Positions 8,314-16,942 of a stretch of 64,000 nucleotides of DNA are shown piece by piece; within the stretch, counting starts at the first letter, position 1; every line of letters begins with the position of its first letter. The translations under genes were made by a program, and so were the position numbers. A model generated the notes under the pieces. It was given only the letters and a program-made list of their open reading frames with translations. It searched no databases and had not been told where the DNA came from. Source of the stretch: Streptomyces lycii (lineage in GTDB: Bacteria > Actinomycetota > Actinomycetes > Streptomycetales > Streptomycetaceae); contig NZ_WHPN01000293.1 of the NCBI RefSeq assembly GCF_009735685.1, positions 62,001-126,000 on the forward strand. Direction: 5' to 3'.

Positions 8314-8542
8314 CGGGGGCGCAGCCCCGCCGGTCCGGGCCCACGCACGGGGACCGACCGGGCCACGGGATCCGTACCGGCCGGAGTCCCGGCCCGGACG
8401 CCCGGGAGGCGGCGGTCCGCCGGCAGCTTCCGCGGCTCGCGGCTCGCCGGTTCCGTTCCCCTGCCGTGGTGTCGCATCCGCGCCACGACCGCGCGTCCGC
8501 CCGCGCGCGCGTCCGCCCGCGCGGGAACACCCGGCCGCGCCG

Positions 8543-9493
8543 TCAAATTTCGCCGAAGGCCCGCCGGTAGGCGCCGGGTGTGGTGCCCAGATGTGCCCGG
8601 AAACGGCGACGCAGGTTGACCGCCGAGGCCAGTCCGACCCGGGAGGCGATGGTCTCCACCGGGAGGTCGGTCTGTTCCAGCAGTATCCGTGCCGCATCGA
8701 GGCGCCGGCCGAGCAGCCACTGTCCCGGGCTGGTGCCGAGCTGCTCGGTGAACCGCCGGGCGAGGGTGCGGCTGGACAGTCCGGCGCGTTCGGCGAGGTG
8801 GTCGAGAGTCAGCCGGGACCCGAGGCGGGAGGCGGCCCACTCCAGCAGTGGCGCCAACGACTCGTCCGCCCTGGCCGGTGCGGGCTGTTCGGCGTACTGG
8901 AGCTGGCTGCCCTCCCGGTGCGGCGGCAGGACCATGCGCCGGGCGATCTGGGCGGCGTACGCCGCGCCGTGGTCGGACCGCACCAGGTGCAGGCACAGGT
9001 CGATGCCCGCGCCGGTCCCGGCGCTGGTCGCCACGTCACCGTGGTCCACGAAGAGCACGTCCGGATCCACCCGCACCTCGGGGAAGGCGGCGGCGAGCCG
9101 GGCGGTGCTGTGCCAGTGCGTGGTGGCGCGGCGGCCGTCGAGCAGTCCGGCCTGAGCGACGACGAACGCGCCCGTGCAGAGGGCGACGATCCTCGCCCCG
9201 CGCCGGTGGGCGTCCCGCAGGGCCTCGGTGACCTCCGGCGGCACGGCCGCGTCGGGCGGCTGCCGGCCGGGGACGACCACGGTGTCCGCCTCCCGCAGTG
9301 CGGCCGGCCCTGCCTCGACGAGCATCGCGTAGCCGGCGGTGGTCCGCAGGGGTCCGGGACGCTCGGCGCAGACCCGGAAGCTGTAGCGGGGCGGGGTGTC
9401 CTGCGGGACGGTACCGAAGACCTCGGAGGCACAGGCCAGTTCGAAGGGCGACTGCGGCGGAGTGAGCAGGGCCACCACCCGGTGAAGGGCCAT
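8543..9493 (-). CDS. GlxA-type AraC-family transcriptional regulator
   Basis: A 316-residue protein with two domains. Residues about 5-180 form a DJ-1/PfpI-like glutamine-amidotransferase fold, with ALCTGAFVVAQAGLLDGRRATTHW holding the cysteine elbow. Residues about 215-316 are an AraC double helix-turn-helix (LTLDHLAERAGLSSRTLARRF and PVETIASRVGLASAVNLRRRF). GlxA-type regulators usually activate nearby catabolic or stress genes. It is divergent from the hydrolase at 9564 with 70 bp between them, and that hydrolase is the most likely target. Confidence 0.9.
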   Translation of the reverse strand: MALHRVVALLTPPQSPFELACASEVFGTVPQDTPPRYSFRVCAERPGPLRTTAGYAMLVEAGPAALREADTVVVPGRQPPDAAVPPEVTEALRDAHRRGARIVALCTGAFVVAQAGLLDGRRATTHWHSTARLAAAFPEVRVDPDVLFVDHGDVATSAGTGAGIDLCLHLVRSDHGAAYAAQIARRMVLPPHREGSQLQYAEQPAPARADESLAPLLEWAASRLGSRLTLDHLAERAGLSSRTLARRFTEQLGTSPGQWLLGRRLDAARILLEQTDLPVETIASRVGLASAVNLRRRFRAHLGTTPGAYRRAFGEI

Positions 9494-9563
9494 GGCAGGA
9501 ATGTACCCGAGGGTGTCGTTCCAGACTCTCGGCGGGAGGCCGGCCCCCGGTCACAGTGGACCC

Positions 9564-10403
9564 ATGAGTGACATCACCGAAACCACAGTGCTGCGGACCG
9601 GTATTGAGGTCGATGGCGAGACGGCCCGCTACCTGACCGTGGAACGGGACGGCCCGGCCGTGTTGCTGTTGCACGGAACGTACTGGAGCCGCGTCTGGCT
9701 TCCGGTGCTGGGCCGTCTCGCCGACGCGGGGCTGCGACCCGTCGCGGTCGACCTCCCCGGGCTCGGGCGCTCGGGAGGCGAACTCACGCCGGAGACGGCC
9801 ACGGTCCCGGCCCTCGCGGCTTGGGTGGCACGCTTCGCCTCCGCGCTGAAGCTCTCCGGTCCGGTCGCCGTAGCGGGTCACGACATCGGCGGCGGCGTCG
9901 CCCAGCACCTCCTGGTCCGCGGCCCACTGGACGTGTCCCGGCTGGCCCTGGTCAACTCGGTCACCTACGACTCCTGGCCGGTGCCCGGCGTGGCCCGGTT
10001 CCGGGACCCGCAGGTCGTCGCCGCGACCACGGCCGACGAGATGCTCGCCGCCCGCCGGAAAGCCGTAACGGCGGCACTGGCCGGTGCCGCCACCGAGCAG
10101 CGGATCGCGGACTATCTGGATCCGTGGACCGATGCGCGGGTTCGCCGCTCCTGGATGGCCATGGCGGGCGCGGCCGACAGCCGCTACACCCTCGACGCCG
10201 TGCCCGCGCTGCGGCGGAACACCACACCCAAGCTGCTGGTCTGGGGCGAGGACGACGGCTTCCAGAAGGTCGGGTACGCCGAGCGGTTCGCCTCGGAGAT
10301 CCTGCACACCACACTCGTACGCGTCCCGGACGCGGGGCACATCCCCACGGAGAACGCGCCCGGCCGGATCGCCCGCGCACTGGCTGACTTCTTCACGGCG
10401 TAG
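9564..10403 (+). CDS. alpha/beta hydrolase with aspartate nucleophile (epoxide hydrolase/dehalogenase-like)
   Basis: A 279-residue protein from the ATG at 9564. The HGTYWSRVW segment forms the oxyanion loop. The nucleophile elbow reads AGHDIGGG, so aspartate replaces the usual serine. Asp nucleophiles mark epoxide hydrolases, haloalkane dehalogenases and fluoroacetate dehalogenases. The acid is probably in WGEDDGF, and the catalytic His is in DAGHIPTENAP. It lies divergent to the GlxA-type regulator, its probable controller. The 24-residue extension back to 9492 would overlap that gene's start and is not used. Confidence 0.85.
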   Translation: MSDITETTVLRTGIEVDGETARYLTVERDGPAVLLLHGTYWSRVWLPVLGRLADAGLRPVAVDLPGLGRSGGELTPETATVPALAAWVARFASALKLSGPVAVAGHDIGGGVAQHLLVRGPLDVSRLALVNSVTYDSWPVPGVARFRDPQVVAATTADEMLAARRKAVTAALAGAATEQRIADYLDPWTDARVRRSWMAMAGAADSRYTLDAVPALRRNTTPKLLVWGEDDGFQKVGYAERFASEILHTTLVRVPDAGHIPTENAPGRIARALADFFTA

Positions 10404-10664
10404 CGGCCGAGCGGGCGGTACCCGGGCTGTCGCCGCCTTTTCGGTCACATCGCCGCCGACGAGTGGGCACGGCGGCGCGAGCGCGGCGTTCGGAAGGCCG
10501 CAGCCGCACAGGACACTGCGTTCACCGCGTGCACGCCACCACCAGCGCGGTGACCTGCACGGCAGGGCACAGCAGAGGTGTTTCGCGGGATGCGGCGGAA
10601 TCCGGCGCCGCGTCCCGGCACCAGCGTGGGGCGCGATCCGAGTGAAGAGTGAAGAGGAGGGCGC

Positions 10665-11582
10665 GTGCGATTCGCGCTGGACGCTCTGTTCGCCGATGTG
10701 CCCGCGGAGCAGGTCGACGAAGCCCGTGACTTCTACCGGTCGAGGGCGGCAGGCCGCGGACCGGGCACACTGGCGGAACTCCAGGAGGCACGAGCACGGC
10801 GGTCCGCTCCGGCCGCCGCCGATCCGCCTGCCGTCGAAGAGACGGCCGAAGGCGCGGAAGCACGCGTGCCGGTCAGGGTCTTCACACCGGCCGGCGGCCG
10901 GCCGCGGGGCGTCTACCTGGACATCCACGGCGGCGGCTTCTACATGGACTCCGCGGCGCGAGGGGACGGACGCAACCGCGAGATCGCAGACACCCTGCAC
11001 CTCGCCGTCGTCAGCGTCGACTACCGGCTGGCGCCCGAGCACCCCTGGCCGGCGGCCACCGACGACTGTGAAGCAGCGGCGCTCTGGCTCGTGGCAGAAG
11101 CAGGTGCACGCTTCGGAACGTCCCGGCTCGCGATCGGCGGAAGCTCCGCGGGAGCCACACTCGCCCTGGCGACCCTGCTCCGGCTGCGGGACAGGGGTGC
11201 CGTCGGCCGCTTCACCGGCGCCGCACTCCAATTCGGCACCTACGACCTGAGCGCACGCACCCCGGCCGGCCGCCGCATCGCGGACGAATACTTCATCCAG
11301 GCGTACGCCGGTCATGTGGACGACCGCGCCCTTCCCGACCTCTCCCCCGTCTACGGCGACCTCGGCGGGCTTCCCCCGGTGCTGCTGGTCGTCGGAAGCG
11401 CGGACGTACTGCTGGAGGACAACCTGGCGCTGGCCGGCCGGTTGTCGGCGGCCGGCAACGACGTCGAGCTGCGGGTCTATCCCGAGGCGCCCCACGGCTT
11501 CACGGGCCACCCCACGGCCATGGCCAGGACGGCGCTCAGCGGCGTCGACTCCTGGCTGCGCGACCGGATCACGCGATCGTAG
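10665..11582 (+). CDS. HSL-family alpha/beta hydrolase (esterase/lipase)
   Basis: A 305-residue protein starting with GTG at 10665, preceded by a GAAGAGGAG ribosome site. It has the hormone-sensitive-lipase signatures: oxyanion motif HGGGFY at about residue 87, DYRLAPEHPWPAA, nucleophile elbow GGSSAGA at about residue 161, then Asp in VVGSADVLLEDN and His in EAPHGFTGHP. These enzymes cleave short-chain carboxyl esters in the cytoplasm. The 260 bp before it hold no clear gene. No regulator is adjacent. Confidence 0.88.
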   Translation: MRFALDALFADVPAEQVDEARDFYRSRAAGRGPGTLAELQEARARRSAPAAADPPAVEETAEGAEARVPVRVFTPAGGRPRGVYLDIHGGGFYMDSAARGDGRNREIADTLHLAVVSVDYRLAPEHPWPAATDDCEAAALWLVAEAGARFGTSRLAIGGSSAGATLALATLLRLRDRGAVGRFTGAALQFGTYDLSARTPAGRRIADEYFIQAYAGHVDDRALPDLSPVYGDLGGLPPVLLVVGSADVLLEDNLALAGRLSAAGNDVELRVYPEAPHGFTGHPTAMARTALSGVDSWLRDRITRS

Positions 11583-11777
11583 GGACCTGGGGAGCGGCGC
11601 CCCGAAGCTGCGTACGGGCGGATGCGGTGCCGCGGCACGACGCTCCCGGCGTGCCGGGGCGTGCGTGGCCTGATCTCTGCGGTCGGGCGCCCGGTCCGCG
11701 GTTTTCTTGTTGCTCCGTGAACTTCCCGTCCCGCTGTGTCGTTGACTGGGGTTGCGGGGGGTGAGGAGTGTGCCACG

Positions 11778-12458
11778 GTGAGACATGAGCGTGCGCAAGA
11801 TCCCTGGCGGCTGTTGCTGGTCGAGGACGACCGGGAGCTGTCCGCGATGCTCTCCGGCGTGCTGCATGAGGAGGGGTATGCGGTCGACGTCGCGGCCGAC
11901 GGTCACCGGGGGCTGCATTTCGGCCTCTCCCGGCATTACGACGTCCTCGTCGTCGACCGGCGCCTGCCGGTGCTGGACGGCCTCGACCTGCTCGGCCGGC
12001 TGCGGTCCCGCGCGGTCCGCACGCCGGTGCTGCTGCTGACCGGGATGGGGACCGTGCCCGACCGGGTCGACGGGCTGGACGCCGGCGCCGACGACTATCT
12101 GGTGAAGCCGTTCGACCTCGGCGAACTCAGCGCCCGATTACGGGCCTTGTGCCGCCGGGCGCTCGACGGCACCGATGTGCTCAGGATCGGCTCGGGCCGG
12201 CTGTACGTCGGCCAGCGCGAGGTGTGGCTGGCCGGCGGCGAGCGGATCCCCCTGGCCGCACGGGAGTTCGAGCTGCTGTGGGCGCTCGCCTCGCGCCCGG
12301 ACACCGTGCACACGCGCGGCGAGCTGCGACGGATGGTGTTCCCGGAGGCCTCCGCCTCGTCCATCGTCGACACCTACGTCTACTATCTGCGCCGCAAGCT
12401 CGGCCGGAAGGCCGTGCGCACGGTCCGCGGGCTCGGCTACCGGCTGGGGGCCCTGTGA
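11778..12458 (+). CDS. OmpR/PhoB-family response regulator
   Basis: The GTG at 11778 follows a GAGGAG site and gives 226 residues. The receiver domain has the acidic pair in VEDDRE, the phosphoacceptor Asp in VLVVDRRLP, and Lys in YLVKPFDLGEL. A winged-helix domain follows (PLAAREFELLWALASRP, then VRTVRGLGYRLGAL). It overlaps the histidine kinase start by GTGA, so the two are translated together. Its targets are unknown; it lies tail-to-tail with the lyase cluster rather than inside its operon. In-frame extension to 11736 is less likely. Confidence 0.88.
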   Translation: MRHERAQDPWRLLLVEDDRELSAMLSGVLHEEGYAVDVAADGHRGLHFGLSRHYDVLVVDRRLPVLDGLDLLGRLRSRAVRTPVLLLTGMGTVPDRVDGLDAGADDYLVKPFDLGELSARLRALCRRALDGTDVLRIGSGRLYVGQREVWLAGGERIPLAAREFELLWALASRPDTVHTRGELRRMVFPEASASSIVDTYVYYLRRKLGRKAVRTVRGLGYRLGAL

Positions 12459-13780
12459 GGACGGCGGCGCACGCGGAGTGGGCGGCGGTGCGCCGGGCCC
12501 GGCTGCGGATCGCCGTGATCACCGGAGGGATCATCACCCTGCTGATCGCGGTCGTCGGCGGGGTCGCGCACACGGTGATGGTGCACGCGCAGGACGAGCA
12601 GGTGTGGCGGGAGCTGCGCTACGGCGCGGCGTCGGGCGACCTGTCGAGCCCGCCGGTGTGCACCTGGCTGTTCGCGCCCGGTGTGGCGCCGCTGGCGAAC
12701 GCCCCGGCGGGGTTCCCCGTGCGGGCCGACGTGGACCGGGCGCGCCGCACCCAGGAGCCCGTGGAGCGCACCGTACGGCGTGACGGGACGCTGTATCTGG
12801 TGCGTACGGAGGTCAGGGGGGACGGGGTCCCCGTGCAGGCGGTGTTCGACATGCGGTTCCAGCTGGCCGACCGGGACCACCTGTGGTTCGCGCTGGGTGT
12901 CGCCGAGCTGGTGGGCCTGCTCGCCGCGGCCGTGACCGGGGTGGTGCTCGGCCGCCGGGCGGTGGCGCCGCTGGCCGAGGCGCTCGCCCGGCAGCGGCGG
13001 TTCGTCACCGACGCCAGTCACGAGCTGCGCACCCCGCTCACCCAGGTGTACACCCGGGCCCAGGTGCTGGCGCGGCAGGCGGACGCCGAGGATCTGCCGG
13101 ACGCGCACCGGGACGGGCTGTCCCGGCTGGTCGGTTCGGTCGGCCGGCTCGGTGACGTGCTGGACGACCTGCTGCTGTCCGCCAGCCTCGCCGCGGGCCC
13201 GGCACGGCGGGCCGAGCACCGGCCGGTCGATCTGGTGGCGCTGGCCCGGTCCGTGGTCGCCGAGGAGTCCGAGCGGATACGGGACCGCCGCCTCGCCGTC
13301 GCCGTGGAGAGCCCGCCGCATCCGCTGTTCGTCGACGGTGTCGAAACCGCGCTGCGCCGCGCCGTCGGCGAGCTGCTGTCCAACGCGATCAGCCACACCC
13401 CGGGGGGCGGGCGGATCGATGTGGCCCTGTCGCGCTCCTGCGGCACGGTGGTGCTGACCGTCTCGGACACCGGGTGCGGTTTTGAAGCCGCGGAGGCGGA
13501 GCGGCTGTTCCAGCGTTTCCACCACGGTGACGGCGGCGGCCGGTACGGGCTGGGGCTGGCGCTGCTGCGGGAGGTCGTCACGCGCCACGGCGGGACGGTG
13601 GCCGCCAGCGGCCGTCCGGGGCTCGGCGCCCGGTTCACCCTGACGTTCCCGGAGCGCGGTCCCGCCCCCACAGCGGTGCGTCCGGTCACGGCCCGCCGCG
13701 TGTGGCGAGCAGCCGTGCCGCGGCGCGGACATCCGCGTCCAGTGGGCGGTCCGGGTCGACCGGGGGGATCGCGTGGCTGA
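12455..13780 (+). CDS. membrane sensor histidine kinase
   Basis: A 441-residue protein whose GTG at 12455 overlaps the response-regulator stop. Two membrane helices (about residues 18-40 and 147-170) flank a roughly 105-residue extracytoplasmic sensor. The H-box is FVTDASHELRTPLT; N box LSNAISHTPGGG, G1 SDTGCGF and G2 GLGLALL follow. The kinase domain ends near 13640. A basic Arg/Pro/Gly-rich tail then runs to 13780, overlapping the 3' end of the convergent lyase gene by 95 bp. Such antisense overlap may be real or may reflect a stop lost in the kinase gene. It phosphorylates the response regulator just upstream. Confidence 0.85.
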   Translation: MRTAAHAEWAAVRRARLRIAVITGGIITLLIAVVGGVAHTVMVHAQDEQVWRELRYGAASGDLSSPPVCTWLFAPGVAPLANAPAGFPVRADVDRARRTQEPVERTVRRDGTLYLVRTEVRGDGVPVQAVFDMRFQLADRDHLWFALGVAELVGLLAAAVTGVVLGRRAVAPLAEALARQRRFVTDASHELRTPLTQVYTRAQVLARQADAEDLPDAHRDGLSRLVGSVGRLGDVLDDLLLSASLAAGPARRAEHRPVDLVALARSVVAEESERIRDRRLAVAVESPPHPLFVDGVETALRRAVGELLSNAISHTPGGGRIDVALSRSCGTVVLTVSDTGCGFEAAEAERLFQRFHHGDGGGRYGLGLALLREVVTRHGGTVAASGRPGLGARFTLTFPERGPAPTAVRPVTARRVWRAAVPRRGHPRPVGGPGRPGGSRG

Positions 13781-15293
13781 GGGCGTCGAGCAGTCCGGCG
13801 CAGCCGGGCGCGGTGGGGCGGCGGGCGCCGACATGGACGGCCTGGCGCAGCCCGAGGGCCAGTGACCCGCAGAGCAGGCCGAGCAGCTCCGCCATGTCGT
13901 AGGAGCGCAGGGCCGCCTGGGTGCCGAACGGGACGACGTCCTGGTTGTGGAGGTTGGTCGGCAGGCTCTGCATGCCGGCCGGTGCCGCGGCGCGGCGGAT
14001 CTCCGCGACGAACGCGGTGGTGGCCAGCTGCACGCCCTGGAGGCCGTGCTGGATGCCGGGTGTGGTGGCGAGCATCGGGGGCAGTCCCCCGTTGCGGGCG
14101 GGGTCCGTCAGCAGGTCGAGCTGGCGTTCGGCGAGGTTGCCCAGTTGGGCGGTGACGGACGCGAGCAGGTCGGCCGCGAACGCGGCGGGCTGCCCGAAGA
14201 AGTTGCCGCCGTGCACCACCCTGCCCGGCGCCGCGGCCCCGTCCGCGGTGTCCTTCGCCGGCCCCTCCCCTGCGCCGCCCCCGTCGCCTCGGCCGCCGCC
14301 GTCACCCGGACCGCCGCCGTCACCGCCGTCGCCGCCGGGGAAGAACAGCGGGTTGTCGCTGACGCCGCCGAGATCCGCGGCGACCACGCCGTCGACGTAG
14401 CGCAGTGCGTCCTCGGCCGCGCCGAGCAGCTGCGGGGCGCAGCGGATGCTGTAGGGCTCCTGGAGCGGCCGGGTGCCGGACGGCGCGGTGCCGGTGAGCG
14501 TCCGCCGCATGCGCGCGCCCACCTCGATCGCGCCGGGGTGGTTGTGGGCGCGCAGCAGGTCCTCGTCGAGGAATCCGGGGTCGCAGCCGAGGAGGTCGGC
14601 CAGCAGACAGGTGAGTTCCGTGAGCGCGCGGTGGGACGCGCGTACGGAGTCGCGGGCCAGGGCCGTGGCCGCGGTGGTGACGGAGGTGCCGTTGACGAGG
14701 GCGAGCGCGTCGCGGCCGTCCAGGGCGAGCGGGCGCAGGCCGGCGGCGGTCAGTGCCTCGGCGGCGGGCATGCGGCGGCCCGCGACGTACGCGTGTCCCC
14801 GGCCGCGGAGCGCCTGGGTGGCGTAGGCGAGCGGGATCAGGTCGCCGCTGGCCCCGACGGAGCCGTAGCGGGGGACGGCGGGTGAGAAGGTCGTCGCGAA
14901 CATCGCGGCGAGCCGGTCGACGACCTCGGCGGACACCCCGGACAGTCCCTGGGCGAGGGACCAGGTGCGCAGCAGCAGGGCGGCGCGGCTGATCTCGGGC
15001 GGCAGGTCCGGTCCCTGGCCGGCGCCGAGGTGGGCCAGGGTGTTGTCGCACTGGTCGGCGGGGTCGGGGCGGCCGGCGTACCCGGCGAGGGCGCCGAAGC
15101 CGGTGGTGGCGCCGTAGATCCGGGGGGCCTCGCCGCCGGTGCCCTGCCGCAGGTCGCGGAAGAGGCGGCGGCCGTGGTCCAGGCGTGCGCGGGCCCGGTG
15201 GTCGACGGTGACGGTGAGCGGGGCCGCCGCGCGGCGCAGGGCGGCGGAGTCCAGGGGGCCGGTGAGGGAGACGGTGTCCGTGGTCGTCAGCAC
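13686..15293 (-). CDS. MIO-dependent aromatic amino acid ammonia-lyase (probably tyrosine-type)
   Basis: A 535-residue member of the HAL/PAL/TAL family. Residues Ala148-Ser149-Gly150 in GSVGASGDLIPLAY form the MIO electrophile. Catalytic Tyr60 is in IYGATTGFG, and PYSIRC and GGNFFGQ are also present. The substrate-selectivity pair reads His88-Leu89 (TLAHLGAG), as in tyrosine lyases, rather than Ser-His of histidine lyases or Phe-Leu of plant-type phenylalanine lyases. It should release ammonia to give p-coumarate or a related acrylate. A Gly/Asp-rich stretch of about 45 residues is inserted between DNPLFF and VVHGGNFFG. It is divergent from the monooxygenase operon across a shared palindrome. 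Confidence 0.82.
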   Translation of the reverse strand: MLTTTDTVSLTGPLDSAALRRAAAPLTVTVDHRARARLDHGRRLFRDLRQGTGGEAPRIYGATTGFGALAGYAGRPDPADQCDNTLAHLGAGQGPDLPPEISRAALLLRTWSLAQGLSGVSAEVVDRLAAMFATTFSPAVPRYGSVGASGDLIPLAYATQALRGRGHAYVAGRRMPAAEALTAAGLRPLALDGRDALALVNGTSVTTAATALARDSVRASHRALTELTCLLADLLGCDPGFLDEDLLRAHNHPGAIEVGARMRRTLTGTAPSGTRPLQEPYSIRCAPQLLGAAEDALRYVDGVVAADLGGVSDNPLFFPGGDGGDGGGPGDGGGRGDGGGAGEGPAKDTADGAAAPGRVVHGGNFFGQPAAFAADLLASVTAQLGNLAERQLDLLTDPARNGGLPPMLATTPGIQHGLQGVQLATTAFVAEIRRAAAPAGMQSLPTNLHNQDVVPFGTQAALRSYDMAELLGLLCGSLALGLRQAVHVGARRPTAPGCAGLLDALSHAIPPVDPDRPLDADVRAAARLLATRGGP

Positions 15294-15317
15294 GCCTGGA
15301 AACGTAGGCGGGGAATC

Positions 15318-15331
15318 TCAGAGCGCTCTGA
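15318..15331. promoter_or_regulatory. cluster operator, copy 1
   Basis: TCAGAGCGCTCTGA is a perfect 14-bp palindrome in the 62-bp gap between the divergent lyase and monooxygenase genes. The same arms (TCAGAG/CTCTGA, two-base centre) recur at 24448-24463 before the second monooxygenase. The TetR-type protein encoded at 24717 is the likely binder. Confidence 0.7.
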
Positions 15332-15355
15332 AATCCGGTGGATAGCTTCCCGGCC

Positions 15356-16942
15356 ATGGCTCACGACTATCTGATCATCGGAGCGGGGCCCGCGGGGCTG
15401 CAGCTCGCCGCCCTTCTGGAGCGTGACGGTGCGGACTACGTCGTCCTGGAGCGCGGCAGCGGTCCGGGCGCGTTCTTCACCCGCTTCCCCCGCCACCGCC
15501 AACTGATCTCGACCAACAAGGTGCACACCGGGTACGAGGATCCGGAGCTGCGGCTGCGGATGGACTGGAACTCCCTGCTGAGCGACGATCCGGAACTGCT
15601 GTTCACCCGCTACAGCCGGCGCTACTTCCCGCCGGCCGACGACATGGTGCGCTATCTCGCGGACTTCGCCGCCCGGACCGGGGCGCGCGTCCGGTACGAC
15701 ACCGCGGTGGAGAAGGTCTCCCGCGACGCCGGGGGCTTCACCGTCACCGGCCGCGGCGGACAGGAGTGGCGGGCGCGGCGGGTGATCGTCGCCACCGGCG
15801 TGCCGCTGCCGCACCTGCCGTCCGTCCCCGGCATCGAACTGGCCGAACGCTACGACACGTTCGATCCCGCTCCGGAGTCCTTCACCGGTCAGCGGGTGCT
15901 CATCATCGGGCGGGGCAACTCCGCCTTCGAGACGGCCGACTCGCTGATGGAAACGGCGGCGGTCATCCATGTCGTCGGCTCCGGGTCGCTGCGGCTGGCC
16001 TGGCAGTCGCACTACGTCGGCCACCTGCGGGCGGTGAACAACAACTTCCTGGACAGCTACCAGCTGAAGTCGCAGAACGCGCTCCTCGACGGCCGGGTGC
16101 TCGCCGTCCGGCGCGAGCCGGACGGCTATCACGTGCCGGTCGCCTTCGAGCGGGTCGACGAAGTGGTGAAGGACCTCCGCTACGACCGGGTGATCGTCGC
16201 GACCGGTTTCCGCTTCGACCCCTCGATCTTCGACGGCACCTGTGTGCCGGACCGGATCGTCGACGGCCGTTTCCCGGCCGTGACGGCCGCCGACGAATCG
16301 GTCAACGTGCCCGGCCTGTACTTCGCCGGGACGCTGACGCAGGGCCGTGACTTCCGCAAGGCCACGACCGGCTTCATCCACGGGTTCCGCTACTCGGTCC
16401 GCGCCCTGTACCGCGTGCTGCGGCAGCGCCACGACGGAGTGCCGTGGCCGGTGACGGAACTGGGGGACGCCACGGAGCGGGCCGTCGACGCGGTGATCAC
16501 CCGCGTCAACCGGTCCTCCGCGCTGTGGCAGCAGTTCGGCGTCCTCGGCGACCTGCTGCTGCTCGCCCCGGACGGGTCGATGGCCTACGCCGAGGAGGTG
16601 CCGGTCGGCCATGTTCCCGAAGCGGTGGACGCCGGGGACTTCGGCCCGGTCGACGCCCACGCGGTGATCACCCTGGAGTACGGGGCGGACCACGACCGGG
16701 TGGATCCCTTCGACGTCTCCGCGGGCCGCAAGTCCCAGCAGGACGTGGCCGGCCTGGACGGCCGCTATCTGCATCCGGTCGTCCGCTGGTACCGGCACGG
16801 CGCGTTCACCGCCGAGCACCACCTCACGGAGAACCTGGAGAACGAGTGGGACAGCGAGGAGTTCCACCGCGCCCCGCTGGCCGCTTTCCTCGACGCGCAG
16901 CGGAGCCCGGCCGGCGACGTCGGCGCCCCGGTGGCACCGTGA
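15356..16942 (+). CDS. FAD/NAD(P)-dependent flavin monooxygenase, copy 1
   Basis: A 528-residue class B flavoprotein resembling FOXRED2-like oxidoreductases. The FAD Rossmann motif IIGAGPAGLQLAALLERDG starts at residue 6. FTRFPRHRQLIS follows, and a second Rossmann motif VLIIGRGNSAFETADSL for NAD(P)H lies near residue 182. ATGFRFDPSIFDG and NVPGLYFAGTL are typical. It probably hydroxylates or N-oxygenates a pathway intermediate. It is strongly similar along its length to the protein at 22877-24424. It heads a run of five overlapping genes: lyase product, oxidase, P450, micro-ORF and exporter lie together. Confidence 0.82.
   Translation: MAHDYLIIGAGPAGLQLAALLERDGADYVVLERGSGPGAFFTRFPRHRQLISTNKVHTGYEDPELRLRMDWNSLLSDDPELLFTRYSRRYFPPADDMVRYLADFAARTGARVRYDTAVEKVSRDAGGFTVTGRGGQEWRARRVIVATGVPLPHLPSVPGIELAERYDTFDPAPESFTGQRVLIIGRGNSAFETADSLMETAAVIHVVGSGSLRLAWQSHYVGHLRAVNNNFLDSYQLKSQNALLDGRVLAVRREPDGYHVPVAFERVDEVVKDLRYDRVIVATGFRFDPSIFDGTCVPDRIVDGRFPAVTAADESVNVPGLYFAGTLTQGRDFRKATTGFIHGFRYSVRALYRVLRQRHDGVPWPVTELGDATERAVDAVITRVNRSSALWQQFGVLGDLLLLAPDGSMAYAEEVPVGHVPEAVDAGDFGPVDAHAVITLEYGADHDRVDPFDVSAGRKSQQDVAGLDGRYLHPVVRWYRHGAFTAEHHLTENLENEWDSEEFHRAPLAAFLDAQRSPAGDVGAPVAP

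Noticed and set aside
8510-8525. CGCGCGTCCGCC duplication near the GlxA gene end as a terminator
   Set aside because: Repeat is direct, not inverted; no stable hairpin is formed beyond the short GGGGC-GCA-GCCCC at 8316-8328.
9036-11936. 966-codon open frame on the reverse strand
   Set aside because: It lies over the two hydrolases and part of the regulator gene, with no recognisable family.
13686-15293. Histidine ammonia-lyase of histidine degradation
   Set aside because: No hutU, hutI or hutF genes nearby, and the selectivity pair is His-Leu rather than Ser-His.
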